Positions 30,911 to 42,261 are shown, numbered from the stretch's first letter. The stretch: DNA of 64,000 nt from Oscillospiraceae bacterium (GCA_015066225.1 SVOT01000010.1:1-64000); one strand, 5' to 3'. Program-made: numbers and translations. Notes: generated by a model from the letters alone, not told the origin.

Positions 30911-33064
30911 TTAATAAATATCCTTTATCTTGACGCCGTTTTTTAAATAGTCGCTTTTATAGCTGCCGTTAAAGGCTTTAACAGTGTAATAATATGTAGT
31001 TCCTTTTTTAGCAGTCTTGTCAGTAAATGAAGTCATTTTCACGTCTGCGAGCTTTTCCCAGCTACCGTCAACGGTTTTTCTGTACACACGGTATTTTTCT
31101 GCACCGCTGACTTGACCGAACTTCACCGCAACACCGTTTTTGGTGCTTTTTAGGGTAATGTTGTCGGGTGTGGAAAGACGCATTATGTCGTTGTCTTTAT
31201 AGTAACTGCTCCAGGCTTTGCCGTTGAATGCCTTTACTGTGTATTCATATTTTACAGAGCTTTTTGCTGTTTTATCGGTAAAGCTCAGAACACCTGAATC
31301 CACATCGGCAAGCTTCTTCCAGGAGCCACCTGACGCTTTGCGATACACACGGTAGGTCTCAGCCTTTTTAACCTCTTGCCACTTGATTTTGACACCCGCC
31401 TGTTTGTTTGACACATCGATTATTTCGGGGGCCTGAACAAAGGTTTTTCTCACACCGTCAGAATCAAATGAGCTGATACCCTCACTGTCGCAGGCTCTGA
31501 CTGTGTAGCAATACTTCACGGAGTTTTTAACGTCTTTGTCAGAATAATTCGTCTTGTTACCCTTAACCTGGGCTATATATTCCCAGGTAGTGTCCGCAGG
31601 TTGCTTTCTGTAAACGTTGTAGTTTTCTGCTCCGTTTACAGCCTCCCACGTAACCTTTATGCCGGAGGTGGTGGGCTTTGCGGAAACAAGCTTTGGAGTA
31701 GCAAGGTAATGTGTGGAAACGCCTTTTTTATAATAACTGCTCAAACCGCTTTTGCTGACAGCTCTGACGGTATAGGTGTTTGTGGCTTTGACAAGGGGCT
31801 TTTTATCCACATAAGAAACTGTGTTTTTATCAGAAATCTCCTTTATGCGTTCCCATTTACCGTCTTTATTCTTTCTGTATAAATAGTAACCCGTTGCATC
31901 GCCCGACATTGACCACTTCACTTTAACGCCGCCATTGACATTGGTTGCGCTGATAAGCTTTGGTGTTAACGCCTCAGACTTGACGTAGCCCACCTCAAAC
32001 ATCTTTGCATATTTGTGCCCCGCCGAATTTTCGGGCGCATAAATTTCAGCGGATTCATCAACAACACAAATAACAAAGCTGTCTATTGTGTATTGAGACA
32101 ACGGTTCAAGGGATAAATAATACGCCACGTTTTCTTCATTCACACCATCGTGGGCTACGCCAGCAGAATCAAGAAAGAATTCTATCGTTTCGTAATCCAC
32201 TTTATATATATGGGCAAATGCACAATAGCCAACGTAGTTGACGGAACGGGGAAGATGAATTTCTTTCAATGATGAGCAAGCTAAGAAAGCACCGTCATAA
32301 AAAGCCTCAACACCGTTTTCGATGTTCAGCTCTTTTAATTTAGAATTGCCTGCAAAAGCCTGCATACCAACGGATTTAACGTGACCCGGGATAGTTATGC
32401 TTTTTGCCTTGCTGTTGAAAAAAGCATATCTGCCGATGCTTTTAACTGTTTTGGGAATTGAAAGCTTGTGGTTTTTCTCAGAAGTAAACCTACCGCAAGG
32501 GTATGCAACAAGCTCAGAGCCGTCTTTTGAATAAACAACGCCGTCAACTGATTTATAGAATGGGTTGTTTTTATCGACCTTATAATTGAGAACTGTGGGT
32601 GTATCAAAAATTGTACCGTCAAAATACTCAAGCTTTTCCGGAAGTGTGACTTCTGTTATAGCCGTGCTTTTAAACGCCGCCTCACCTATAAACTCCAAAG
32701 ACTTGGGCAAAGTAACGCTTTTTAGTTCTGTTTCACCGTAAAAAGCCTGGCTCATTATGCTTTTTACGCCCTCTTCAATAACAAGCTCTGTCAGATAACA
32801 GCCGCTAAGATACAATGAGGTAAGCCAGGAATCCTCAGCAGTATTGGGCATATATCCGTCACCGCTGATAACAAGCTTTGCCTCCCCCGAGAAGGTGTTA
32901 TACGTCAGCTCCCAAAAAACGGAGCCGTTATTGTCTGCAGAGGTATCCACCATCTCACCGCTTTTAGTTACATCGAAAAGCCCCGCGGAAGCATTAACCG
33001 TCAGCGAAGATACCACGGAAAGCACAATAATCATACTCAGGAAAGCGGAAACAACTCTACGCAT
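30911..33064 (-). CDS. Secreted leucine-rich repeat (LRR_5/BspA-like) protein with fibronectin type III repeats
   Basis: Signal peptide MRRVVSAFLSMIIVLSVVSSLTVNASA; LKSVTLPKSLEFIGEAAFKSTAITEVTLP; repeated KVSGAEKYRVYRK..SWEKLADV..YTVKAFNG units. Confidence 0.9.
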   Translation of the reverse strand: MRRVVSAFLSMIIVLSVVSSLTVNASAGLFDVTKSGEMVDTSADNNGSVFWELTYNTFSGEAKLVISGDGYMPNTAEDSWLTSLYLSGCYLTELVIEEGVKSIMSQAFYGETELKSVTLPKSLEFIGEAAFKSTAITEVTLPEKLEYFDGTIFDTPTVLNYKVDKNNPFYKSVDGVVYSKDGSELVAYPCGRFTSEKNHKLSIPKTVKSIGRYAFFNSKAKSITIPGHVKSVGMQAFAGNSKLKELNIENGVEAFYDGAFLACSSLKEIHLPRSVNYVGYCAFAHIYKVDYETIEFFLDSAGVAHDGVNEENVAYYLSLEPLSQYTIDSFVICVVDESAEIYAPENSAGHKYAKMFEVGYVKSEALTPKLISATNVNGGVKVKWSMSGDATGYYLYRKNKDGKWERIKEISDKNTVSYVDKKPLVKATNTYTVRAVSKSGLSSYYKKGVSTHYLATPKLVSAKPTTSGIKVTWEAVNGAENYNVYRKQPADTTWEYIAQVKGNKTNYSDKDVKNSVKYCYTVRACDSEGISSFDSDGVRKTFVQAPEIIDVSNKQAGVKIKWQEVKKAETYRVYRKASGGSWKKLADVDSGVLSFTDKTAKSSVKYEYTVKAFNGKAWSSYYKDNDIMRLSTPDNITLKSTKNGVAVKFGQVSGAEKYRVYRKTVDGSWEKLADVKMTSFTDKTAKKGTTYYYTVKAFNGSYKSDYLKNGVKIKDIY

Positions 33065-33161
33065 AAACACACCCCCATTTTTGGATATATATAGTATTAT
33101 AAAATTCTTTTTACTAAAAGTCAACAAAACAGATGCACTTCTGCACCTGTTTTGCTAATTT

Positions 33162-35591
33162 TTACTGTTCTTTTATTACAAATTGTGAATTTTCTGCACT
33201 ACCTGTATATTTACCGCCTTTTTTTATCACCCCACGTAAAAACAATTCTGATAAATTATCCTCAACAAAGGTAGTCATCGCCCGCCTCAACGGTCTCGCA
33301 CCATAAACCGCATCAAAGCCCGCTTTACTGAGATGCTCTGCTACACTTTCATCAAAATCAATCTCTATCCCCGCTTGTTCACACCTGTTTTTCAGTTGCA
33401 CCAGCATTCTTTTGCAGATTTCCTTGATTTCAGCTTCACTCAACATATCAAAAACAATTATTTCATCAATTCTGTTGATAAACTCGGGCTTAAAAAACTT
33501 TTTTATTTCATCATCAACAAGACCTCTTACCCTTTTCCTTCTGTCCTTGGATTTATCGTCACCCGTAAAGCCCATTGAGCTTTTTTTGCTTGCAATAAGG
33601 TTTGCACCCAGGTTTGACGTCATTATTATAACACAGTTCTTGAAATCTGCTTTTTTGCCTGTTGAGTCGGTCAGAACGCCATCCTCCATAATCTGCAGAA
33701 GCAGGTTAAAAACGTCCCCATCGGCTTTTTCGATTTCATCAAACAAAACAATTGAATACGGCTGTCTGCGAACACGCTCGGTCAGCTGACCCCCTTCATC
33801 AAAGCCCACGTAACCGGGTGGCGAACCAACGAGTTTAGAAACCGAGTGCTTTTCCATATACTCCGACATATCAAATCTTATAATTTGTTGGCGGTTACCA
33901 AACAAACACTCTGCCAATGTCTTTGTAAGCTCTGTTTTACCCACACCCGTGGGACCCAGAAACAAAAACGAGCCTATGGGTCTTACGGGATTTTTGAAAA
34001 CCGAGCGACCTCGCCTTACTGCCCTGGCTACCGCTTCAACAGCTTCATCCTGGCCGACGATGCTTCGGTGCAGAATTTCTTCAAGATTCAACAGCTTTTC
34101 ACTTTCTTCACGTGTGATTTGTGAAACGGGCACCCCCGTCCACGACGAAACAACCCGGGCAATATGCTCACCCTTTATCACCTTTATTTCATCACGCGAA
34201 GCATCGTCCCACGCCTGTCTTTTCACACGCAGGAGCTTTGTTGTTTCCTTCTCCCTGTCACGCAACGCTGCGGCTTTTTCAAAATTCTGCATTTTTATTG
34301 CGTTTTTCTTATCATCAAGAATATTTTTAAGTTGATTTTCCAGTTCTCTAAGGTCGTCGGGTGGAGTTGATTTTTTCAGTTTAACCCGTGACGATGCCTC
34401 ATCTATCAGGTCAATTGCTTTATCAGGAAGGAACCTGTCGGTAATGTACCTTATACCCATATCAACTGCCGCCGTCATTGCTTCTTCGCTTATTTTCACA
34501 CCGTGGTGTTTTTCGTAACGCTCCTTGAGACCTTCAAGCATTTCAAGGGCAGTTTCTCTTGTGGGCTCTTCAACGTTTATTGTCTGGAAGCGCCTTTCAA
34601 GAGCGGCATCTTTTTCTATATAACGTCTGTATTCGTCAATGGTTGTGGCGCCGATAATCTGCAATTCTCCCCTTGCGAGAGTGGGTTTCAGAATATTTGC
34701 GGCATCAACCGCACCCTCTGCCGAGCCCGCACCGACAATATTATGGAGTTCATCAATAAACAATATGATATTACCGTCCTTACAAACCTCGTCGATTATG
34801 CTTTTTATTCTTTCTTCGAAATCGCCCCTATATTTTGTGCCTGCCACCATACAAGTCAAATCCACGCTTATAACTCTTTTGTTTTTCAGAAAATCCGGCA
34901 CGTCTGAGCGGGCAATTGCTAACGCCAAGCCCTCTGCTATAGCCGTTTTTCCCACGCCGGGCTCACCTATAAGACAGGGGTTATTCTTTGTTCTTCTGCA
35001 TAGAATTTCTATGACCCTGCGAATTTCGGAATCTCTGCCGATTACCGGGTCGATACGCCCCGCAGCGGCGTCCTCGGTAATATCGTGGCCGTATTTATCG
35101 ATATTGCTTTTTTTATTGTCACCGGCTTTACCGTATCCTGCACCCGGAATTTCGCTTTCACTTGTGATTTCGCCATTCATTTCATACACGGCGACCCCCA
35201 TAGACTTGAGAATTCTGCACGCAGAGCATTGACCCTCACGAAGCATTGCCGATAGCAGCTGTTGCGTACCCGCCTCCCCGCCGGACTGAGCATTACCCAT
35301 TGATAAAGCATTCTCTATTATTTTTCGGCACCGGGGTGTTATATCGTCAGGTGTCAAGGTTGTGGGCATACCAAGACCCACCATCGCTTTTATCTGCTCT
35401 TCTGTCTTTTTTATGGTTACTTTTTTGCTTAACAGCACCGTTGACGACACCATTCTGTTATCTGATAGCAGACCCAGCAAAAGGTGCTCACTGCCGATAT
35501 AGGTGTGACCAAGGTTTTCTGCCGCCTCAATGGCATAATTCAAGGCACTGTTTGCGCTTTCGGTAAAGCCTGTAAACCTGTACAAATTCAC
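33162..35591 (-). CDS. clpC: ClpC-type AAA+ ATPase
   Basis: Clp_N repeats; GEPGVGKTAIAEGLA; FLGPTGVGKTELTKTLAE; UVR-like segment. Confidence 0.93.
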   Translation of the reverse strand: MNLYRFTGFTESANSALNYAIEAAENLGHTYIGSEHLLLGLLSDNRMVSSTVLLSKKVTIKKTEEQIKAMVGLGMPTTLTPDDITPRCRKIIENALSMGNAQSGGEAGTQQLLSAMLREGQCSACRILKSMGVAVYEMNGEITSESEIPGAGYGKAGDNKKSNIDKYGHDITEDAAAGRIDPVIGRDSEIRRVIEILCRRTKNNPCLIGEPGVGKTAIAEGLALAIARSDVPDFLKNKRVISVDLTCMVAGTKYRGDFEERIKSIIDEVCKDGNIILFIDELHNIVGAGSAEGAVDAANILKPTLARGELQIIGATTIDEYRRYIEKDAALERRFQTINVEEPTRETALEMLEGLKERYEKHHGVKISEEAMTAAVDMGIRYITDRFLPDKAIDLIDEASSRVKLKKSTPPDDLRELENQLKNILDDKKNAIKMQNFEKAAALRDREKETTKLLRVKRQAWDDASRDEIKVIKGEHIARVVSSWTGVPVSQITREESEKLLNLEEILHRSIVGQDEAVEAVARAVRRGRSVFKNPVRPIGSFLFLGPTGVGKTELTKTLAECLFGNRQQIIRFDMSEYMEKHSVSKLVGSPPGYVGFDEGGQLTERVRRQPYSIVLFDEIEKADGDVFNLLLQIMEDGVLTDSTGKKADFKNCVIIMTSNLGANLIASKKSSMGFTGDDKSKDRRKRVRGLVDDEIKKFFKPEFINRIDEIIVFDMLSEAEIKEICKRMLVQLKNRCEQAGIEIDFDESVAEHLSKAGFDAVYGARPLRRAMTTFVEDNLSELFLRGVIKKGGKYTGSAENSQFVIKEQ

Positions 35592-37915
35592 TCATTCTCC
35601 TCAATATAAACAGACAAAACAGTAAGGTCATCCCTTTTACCGCTTTGCTGAGTTCTTATTTTTTTGCTAAAATCCGCTGAAAGTCTTTTTACGTTTTCAC
35701 AATCGAATGCTTTTATGCCCTTTTTCAGCAAATCCTTATCCTCGTCACGTACACCGTCTGAAAACATAATAAAGCTGTCGCCGCTGTCAAGCACACAGGT
35801 TGTGCACCCTATTTCGGTATTGCTTATTATACCCAACGGTAGCGAGGGAATATTAACACCCGATATTTTTCCGTTTCTTTTTACTATGGTTTCAGCTGCA
35901 CCGCTTTTATAGTATTTCGTGATACCCGTAAATAAATCGACAACCGCCAAATCCAGCGTAACAGAGCATTCTTCTCCGCTTTTTGAAATCAGAGACGTGT
36001 TTACGGTGTTTATTGCCGCAACAACACCGAATCCCGCCTTAATTAATTTTTCGAGAAGCATCACTGCAAGGTTTGATGCAACCGCCGCTTTCCCTCCTGT
36101 TCCCATACCGTCGCATATTACCGCATAAAACACACCATTGTCGTCTTCGAAGGTTGAGAAGGTGTCGCCGGAGTATTTTTCGTCATCGGCACAATATTGA
36201 ACACCCGAGCAAACAACCCTGAATTCGGGCTTTTCTTTAAGGGTTATGATTGTGTTTTTTCTGTCGTCCCTGTAAAAGACGGGCAAATCAAATTTGCGAA
36301 GAGCAAGGCTTTGTATTTTTTGACACAGTCGTGAAAAATCAGTTTTTTTATCCACGCTTTTTATTTTCAATTCAACTGTCATTTTCCCCAATGAATTAAT
36401 TACGCAATTGCACCCCATCACCTCAAGACCCCAGCTTTTTGCCGTTGCGGTGATTCTCGATGCGAGCCCTTCATCGAAAACAGTTTCCTGATTCATTTTT
36501 TCACACAAAGAATCCAACAACCCGGAAACGTTAACGAATTGCTCCGCCGCAAGGTTATGCATTTCTTTCAACCTGTTTTCTGTTTTCTTTCGCGAGGAAT
36601 AATCGCTGTAAAGCCTGTTAAAGCTGCCTGCCACACTCTCTGTTCTTATGCACCTTGCGGCAAAATGGGCGGGAACTGTTTTATATTCAAGATACGTGCC
36701 CTCTTTTTTCATATTAAGCATAGTATTGAAAACATCTTGTGTTTCGCTGAGATTTTCGCCCCAACAAACGTCATAGAGTCCGCAGGAGCCGCAAATTCGC
36801 TCCTTTGTTTTTTGTGACACGTTTCTTATGTCACCCTTCTCTGATTTTGACAGTGCATCATTAACCCCCGTAAGAGACGAACATATTTCTGCAGAAATTT
36901 CAGAAGCATTTTTCAGCCTACTGTAAACCTCATTTTTTACACATTCAGCTATGGGTGAAGTTTTTGCAGGCTTCATAAACAGCTCTATATGCTTGCCGAA
37001 AGCAATCACAACGACAAAGAAAACCACAGAAATCAATAACAATTCTGCAAACACTCCCGTAAAAGCAGGTGCAGAGCTCACACCAACCACTACGGCGCCG
37101 GACAGAACAAAGGATATTATCCCGGGGATTTTACCAAATTGTGAAAAGACACCGCAAGCAAGTCCACCCAGAGAATATACTCCGAGAAGATACAAGTTAC
37201 CTGTTCCCAAGCCCATGGTAACACCCGCACAAATGCCGCTTACAGAGCCGCCCGATTCACGGTTATAATATGCACAAAGGCTCACAATTACTCCGCAAAC
37301 AACGTGGGCGGGATAAATCCCGAAAACGCTCCAATTACGCAAAGCAAGAAGCAACAGCATAACGCAAACACCGAGAGTCGTTATTTCAGACGGTGAAAGC
37401 AAACTAAGTCCACCCTTTATGTTGCAGGATGATTTCACCTTATAAAACAGAAATGCTGATGTAGCACCTACAACACTTTCTACAAAGCAAAATGCAACAG
37501 AATAAAAGCTCAGCCCGTTGGCAAAAACCGTTGCAAAGCCCGTAACACTAAGGCACAAAAAAGCTACCCCCACCGCTTCACCTCGTGACTGATAAATACC
37601 GGAAAATGATTTCAGAGCATTTTTAACAACACAAACAGCCAACACCGCGGCAATATATCGCAAGGAGGCAACGGAATCGGTTACGGTCAGCCAGCCGAGA
37701 ACCGAGCCCACACAGGCGCTCAGAGAGAATTGACCCGAAACTGCCGAAGCAAACGCCACACCGAACGGCGAAAAATTTTCACCCAGCTCAGACAAGCTGA
37801 AAAGAAAGCCTAAAACGAAGCAACTGAAATGCCTGACCACTGTTACTTTTTGTATTTTGCTTTTTTGAATTTTCCATCTTCTCTCAGGCACACCCACTAC
37901 CTGTTTTACACTCAT
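35588..37915 (-). CDS. spoIIE: Stage II sporulation protein E (PP2C phosphatase)
   Basis: Multi-TM N-terminus, CGSCGLYDVCW, C-terminal VICDGMGTGGKAA..MFSDGVRDEDKDLL. Confidence 0.93.
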   Translation of the reverse strand: MSVKQVVGVPERRWKIQKSKIQKVTVVRHFSCFVLGFLFSLSELGENFSPFGVAFASAVSGQFSLSACVGSVLGWLTVTDSVASLRYIAAVLAVCVVKNALKSFSGIYQSRGEAVGVAFLCLSVTGFATVFANGLSFYSVAFCFVESVVGATSAFLFYKVKSSCNIKGGLSLLSPSEITTLGVCVMLLLLALRNWSVFGIYPAHVVCGVIVSLCAYYNRESGGSVSGICAGVTMGLGTGNLYLLGVYSLGGLACGVFSQFGKIPGIISFVLSGAVVVGVSSAPAFTGVFAELLLISVVFFVVVIAFGKHIELFMKPAKTSPIAECVKNEVYSRLKNASEISAEICSSLTGVNDALSKSEKGDIRNVSQKTKERICGSCGLYDVCWGENLSETQDVFNTMLNMKKEGTYLEYKTVPAHFAARCIRTESVAGSFNRLYSDYSSRKKTENRLKEMHNLAAEQFVNVSGLLDSLCEKMNQETVFDEGLASRITATAKSWGLEVMGCNCVINSLGKMTVELKIKSVDKKTDFSRLCQKIQSLALRKFDLPVFYRDDRKNTIITLKEKPEFRVVCSGVQYCADDEKYSGDTFSTFEDDNGVFYAVICDGMGTGGKAAVASNLAVMLLEKLIKAGFGVVAAINTVNTSLISKSGEECSVTLDLAVVDLFTGITKYYKSGAAETIVKRNGKISGVNIPSLPLGIISNTEIGCTTCVLDSGDSFIMFSDGVRDEDKDLLKKGIKAFDCENVKRLSADFSKKIRTQQSGKRDDLTVLSVYIEENE

Positions 37916-38136
37916 ATTTAATCTCCTAAACATTGATAGTTTTATTTTAATAAAAACAGTGCAAAAAAAGAGTCGTTGTGTGCTGTATTATTTTAGTTTT
38001 TTCTGATATAATTTGAAGAAAAAAGAAAATATGAAGCAAAAACTTGAATTTGTAAGAAATTCGTAATAATTTTATTGCCTTTTTCTTAACATTGAAGAAA
38101 TATAATCAAACTGCAAGCTATCAGGAGGTACGCTTT

Positions 38137-38826
38137 ATGTATAATGTTTTAATTTGTGATGATGACAGAGAGATTTTAAAATCCATTGAGATTTATCTCA
38201 ATATGGAGGGCTACAAGCCCTTTCTTGCCGAAAACGGGAAACAGGCATTGGAGATTCTTGAAAATAACGATATTCATTGTATTGTGCTTGATATAATGAT
38301 GCCGGAGCTTGACGGATTACAAACAACGCTTCAAATCCGAAAAACAAGGAACACTCCCATAATTCTGCTTTCAGCAAAAAGTGAGGACACCGACAAAATA
38401 ACAGGCTTGGGCTTCGGCGCAGACGATTACGTTACAAAGCCCTTTAACCCCTTGGAGCTGACCGCAAGAATCAAAAGTCAGATAAGGCGCTTCTGCTCTT
38501 TGGGTAGCCGTGAAATCAAAAAAGGTACCATTACAACGGGCGGTTTGTGTGTTGACACCATAGCCCACGAGGTAACCGTTGACGGCGAAAGCGTAAGGCT
38601 TACCGCTACTGAATACGGCATCGTGGAATACCTTATGAAAAATCTGGGCTGCATACTTTCTGCCGGGCAGATATATGAGGCCGTCTGGGGCGAGCCCTGT
38701 ATGGCAGGTGACAAAACAGTTACCGTTCACATAAGACGAATACGTGAAAAAATCGAAATTAATCCGAAGGAACCGAAATATTTAAAGGTGGTGTGGGGAA
38801 TTGGCTACAAAATCGAAAAAGTATAA
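38137..38826 (+). CDS. OmpR-family response regulator
   Basis: LICDDDREILKSIE; VLDIMMPELDGLQ; winged-helix C-terminus VTVHIRRIREKIE. Confidence 0.95.
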   Translation: MYNVLICDDDREILKSIEIYLNMEGYKPFLAENGKQALEILENNDIHCIVLDIMMPELDGLQTTLQIRKTRNTPIILLSAKSEDTDKITGLGFGADDYVTKPFNPLELTARIKSQIRRFCSLGSREIKKGTITTGGLCVDTIAHEVTVDGESVRLTATEYGIVEYLMKNLGCILSAGQIYEAVWGEPCMAGDKTVTVHIRRIREKIEINPKEPKYLKVVWGIGYKIEKV

Positions 38827-41413
38827 ATATAATTTATCCGTAAGATTTTTCTCAATATTCTTTGTTGGTGTTTTTGCTTTTCTGGCATCAACAAACATTT
38901 TAAATTACACCAGAAAAGTGCTTTTCTTTGCCGGTGAAGACACCGAATTCAAAAATACTCCCGCTTTTCACGAGGCTTTTGAATCGGATTTTTACAACAT
39001 CTCTTACTTAAAAAAATATATGAACACCTTCACCCCTGATATGAGCTATGAGGACTTTTTAAAAACCGAGGAGGCCGGAAACATAAAAGTCCGTTGGCAG
39101 GAGTATACAGACCGTGCAATCAAGCTTTTTGACACAATTCAGGAGCTTAAAAAATTAAAGCCCGACGATAATGCCCATGAATCAGGAGATTTTATCGTTT
39201 ATTACAATCCCGATACCCATTTTTATTTCAATCCCACAAACAACACGTGGGCAACAATGGGAGAATTGGAGGAATACTACCCCGGCAAAAATATCATAGT
39301 TTATGATTGGGAAAGTAACCAAAACACAATTGAGGCAACAAGTGTTTCCGTAAGCATTCCCGCAGATGAAGAACTGTTCAGACTCGAAAAGTCATATTCC
39401 TCCATTGAAGCGTGGGAGCAAAAATACAACCAGCTTCGCTCCGCATTGTTCACTATAGTTAACGATGCAACAAGCCATGATACAATAAAAACCGAGCTCG
39501 AAAACGAGCTTGAATCCGAGCTCCGACATATTTATGACGACGAAATATCTTATATAAAAGAATTACTTGATTCCCTTGTTAACATTCAATTTGTGTTAAG
39601 AGACAACGAAACGGGGGCAGTTATTTCTAATCTCACAAAAAGCCAGCAAAACAATTTTTCAGACCTTCTTTACAAGGATTCACTTTACAGCGTTGAGTTC
39701 AACGGCAACGATTTAAAATCGCCCGTGCCGAAACGCCCGACTGAGTCAAACTTTTTCAAATTTCTTGTAGGGACTGACATAATAAGTCACGTTAGCTACG
39801 ATGAGGATTTTTACGAATCCCGTTTCAGGGGCTATACTCTCCTTTTAAAGCTGAATTCAGATATCAAGCAAGGCGACAGCTACTTTAATCTTTACAATTC
39901 CTTCAACACAGTTAAAAATAAAAATGCTGATTTTTACCTTGTGTTTTCAATTATTTTTTCTGTTATGGCACTTGCCTCGCTTGCAGTAAGCTGTAACGTA
40001 AGCAAAATATCCGCCGACGGCACGGCTTTCATATCAAACACCGACAAAACGCCATTTGTAATCAGATTTTTATTCACGTTAATTCTGCTTGTTGGAATCG
40101 GCTTTGTATTAATTGTTTCACTTGGTGCAGATTATTTTCCCGAAAGACTTCCTGACAGCTTCCTGTGGATCATTACAGATAACACAATTAAACTGATTTT
40201 CAGCCTTGCAGGCAGCTTGTTCGCCTGGGTAATTGCTGATTTTGTTTTATATATTGCACACAACAGAAATGCAGGAACGTTAAAAAACAGATTCCTCATC
40301 GGCTTCACGGTAAACAAGTGCAAGGCTCTCAGCCAAAGCCTTGCACCGCTAAATGTAACCGGCAAAAGTCTGAAGCGCCGGCTGACCTTTGCACTATTCT
40401 TCCACTTTGCGTTTAACCTGTTTCTTTTGGCGCTTTGCTTCACGAGCTTCTTTGTCTACGCAATTATACTTATCGTTGCATTTAACTGTGTTTGCGTTGT
40501 TTACTCTTTGAGATTCATAAAGGGTGTTGCAAGCCTTGCAAATATAGCCGAACAAATAAAAGAGGGCACCTACAGCACCATTATCAACCCTGAATGTTAC
40601 GTAAAGCCTCTTCGCAGATTTGCCCTTGATTTGGGGGCTTGCCGTGACAACGTTGAAACTGCAGTTACAAATGCAATCAAAGGCGAACACCTGAAAACCG
40701 AGCTTATCACCAACGTTTCACATGATTTAAAAACGCCGTTAACGTCTATTATTAACTACGTTTCACTTCTTAAAATGTGCGATATCCGTGGTGAGGATGC
40801 CAACAAATATCTCGACATTCTTGATGACAAATCGAAAAAGCTTCAACGTCTTATTGAGGATTTGACAGAAGCAAGCAAAGCAAGCTCCGGCAACATAAAA
40901 ATGACACCCCGTGCAGTTTGCCTTAATGAGCTTGCACTGCAAGCCGTGGGCGAAAACAGTGATGTGCTTGAAAACGTGGGTCTTGACGTTATTCTCAACC
41001 AAAGACAAGGAAATATAATTGTTGATGCAGACAGCCAGCACACCTTCAGAATAATCGACAATCTTTTCTCAAACACGAAAAAATATTCATTAACAGGCAC
41101 ACGTGTTTATGTTGACATATATAAAGAGAACGGCTTTGGTGTTTTTGCAATAAAGAACATAAGCAGGGAGAAGCTTAACATAACACCGGATGAACTGACC
41201 GAAAGATTTGTCAGAGGTGATAATTCAAGAACAACCGACGGAAGCGGTCTTGGTCTTTCAATCGCACGAAGCTTCACAGAGCTTCAGAACGGCATTTTCG
41301 TTATTGAAATTGACGGCGATATGTTCACTGCATCCGTCAAGCTCCCCCTTTCAAAAGAAAAAGCCCCGGCCGACACGAATAAAATAAACGAATCGGCCGA
41401 GGAAGCAAATTAA
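38801..41413 (+). CDS. Sensor histidine kinase
   Basis: NVSHDLKTPLTSIINYVSLLK H-box; FSNTKKYS N-box; GSGLGLSIARSF; overlaps RR stop (TTG start). Confidence 0.93.
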   Translation: MATKSKKYKYNLSVRFFSIFFVGVFAFLASTNILNYTRKVLFFAGEDTEFKNTPAFHEAFESDFYNISYLKKYMNTFTPDMSYEDFLKTEEAGNIKVRWQEYTDRAIKLFDTIQELKKLKPDDNAHESGDFIVYYNPDTHFYFNPTNNTWATMGELEEYYPGKNIIVYDWESNQNTIEATSVSVSIPADEELFRLEKSYSSIEAWEQKYNQLRSALFTIVNDATSHDTIKTELENELESELRHIYDDEISYIKELLDSLVNIQFVLRDNETGAVISNLTKSQQNNFSDLLYKDSLYSVEFNGNDLKSPVPKRPTESNFFKFLVGTDIISHVSYDEDFYESRFRGYTLLLKLNSDIKQGDSYFNLYNSFNTVKNKNADFYLVFSIIFSVMALASLAVSCNVSKISADGTAFISNTDKTPFVIRFLFTLILLVGIGFVLIVSLGADYFPERLPDSFLWIITDNTIKLIFSLAGSLFAWVIADFVLYIAHNRNAGTLKNRFLIGFTVNKCKALSQSLAPLNVTGKSLKRRLTFALFFHFAFNLFLLALCFTSFFVYAIILIVAFNCVCVVYSLRFIKGVASLANIAEQIKEGTYSTIINPECYVKPLRRFALDLGACRDNVETAVTNAIKGEHLKTELITNVSHDLKTPLTSIINYVSLLKMCDIRGEDANKYLDILDDKSKKLQRLIEDLTEASKASSGNIKMTPRAVCLNELALQAVGENSDVLENVGLDVILNQRQGNIIVDADSQHTFRIIDNLFSNTKKYSLTGTRVYVDIYKENGFGVFAIKNISREKLNITPDELTERFVRGDNSRTTDGSGLGLSIARSFTELQNGIFVIEIDGDMFTASVKLPLSKEKAPADTNKINESAEEAN

Positions 41414-41685
41414 AGACAATGCTTATCTGAGGTGTCTGCGGCAGGGTTCCTGTCGCGGGCGCCTCTGTAAAATTTTCGGGAGCGCTTTGCCATATATGGC
41501 GGCGTACCCTGGGCAATAGCAGGAAAATCGTTGTCGTTATTAGCCGTCGGTTGGATGTTGTAGGTTCCGTAGGAATTAACCATTTCTTCGCAATCCTCCG
41601 GACAATTCACGGCAGATTTTACGGACATTTCTTCAGGATTAACGTGAAAGCTCCCATTTTTTATATTATCGTTTTCTTTTGGCAT
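41410..41685 (-). CDS. Small hypothetical protein
   Basis: ORF MPKENDNIKNGSFHVNPEEM... ending at the kinase 3' end. Confidence 0.5.
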   Translation of the reverse strand: MPKENDNIKNGSFHVNPEEMSVKSAVNCPEDCEEMVNSYGTYNIQPTANNDNDFPAIAQGTPPYMAKRSRKFYRGARDRNPAADTSDKHCL

Positions 41686-41790
41686 ACATATCTCTCCTTT
41701 GTAACATTTTTGCCGAAAAAGGAGGGAATAAACAAACGAAGCTGTAAAAAAATTTCTTTTTGTACATCATCCTTATGCTTATTTTTAAAC

Positions 41791-41868
41791 AAGTGATAAG
41801 TAATGTCGCTTCGCTATGATAAGTAATGCGATGCGTTCCACTCACGCACCGAAGGCGTGCACTTTTAA
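41791..41868. repeat. GATAAGTAATG-punctuated hairpin block downstream of four-helix-bundle gene
   Basis: AGTGATAAGTAATGTCGCttcGC..TATGATAAGTAATGCGATGCG..CACGCACCGAAGGCGTGCAC. Confidence 0.65.
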
Positions 41869-41880
41869 TAGAATATTCCA

Positions 41881-42228
41881 TTATTTGTTGTTCTCCTTTG
41901 CGGTGTTGATGGAAGAGATGAGCATTCTGCGAATTGAACCACAGTCATGCAAAGCATTCTTCGCAACATCATCAGTGATAATACCGGCTTTTTGTGCTAT
42001 TTCAATCCAATATTCTGTTTCATAGCATTCCTTTAAAGCAATTTGCAACTTGGCAATAAAATCAGGACGGCTGTGCGCATATTTTGCCTCACGAATATTT
42101 GCGCCGATGCTTGTGCCACTTCGCTCAAGTTGATTAGACAGAGAATAATGCCCTTTAATGTTTTCAGTTAGTTTTAAGATTTGAATTGCAAATTCTGTTG
42201 ACATATCTGCAAGCTTGTTTTCAGTCAT
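41881..42228 (-). CDS. Four-helix-bundle protein (S23/IVP, Avd-like superfamily)
   Basis: LSNQLERSGTSIGANIREAKYAHSRPDFIAKLQIALKECYETEYWIEIA family signature. Confidence 0.9.
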   Translation of the reverse strand: MTENKLADMSTEFAIQILKLTENIKGHYSLSNQLERSGTSIGANIREAKYAHSRPDFIAKLQIALKECYETEYWIEIAQKAGIITDDVAKNALHDCGSIRRMLISSINTAKENNK

Positions 42229-42261
42229 CAAGATCACCTCTTCGGCTACATTATATCATAA

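Noticed and set aside
35588-35591. 4-bp overlap of spoIIE and clpC as a novel functional coupling
   Set aside because: Short overlaps are common; no other evidence of a special link here.
41881-42228. Full diversity-generating retroelement
   Set aside because: Avd-like superfamily protein is present but no reverse transcriptase, template repeat or variable repeat was seen within the window.
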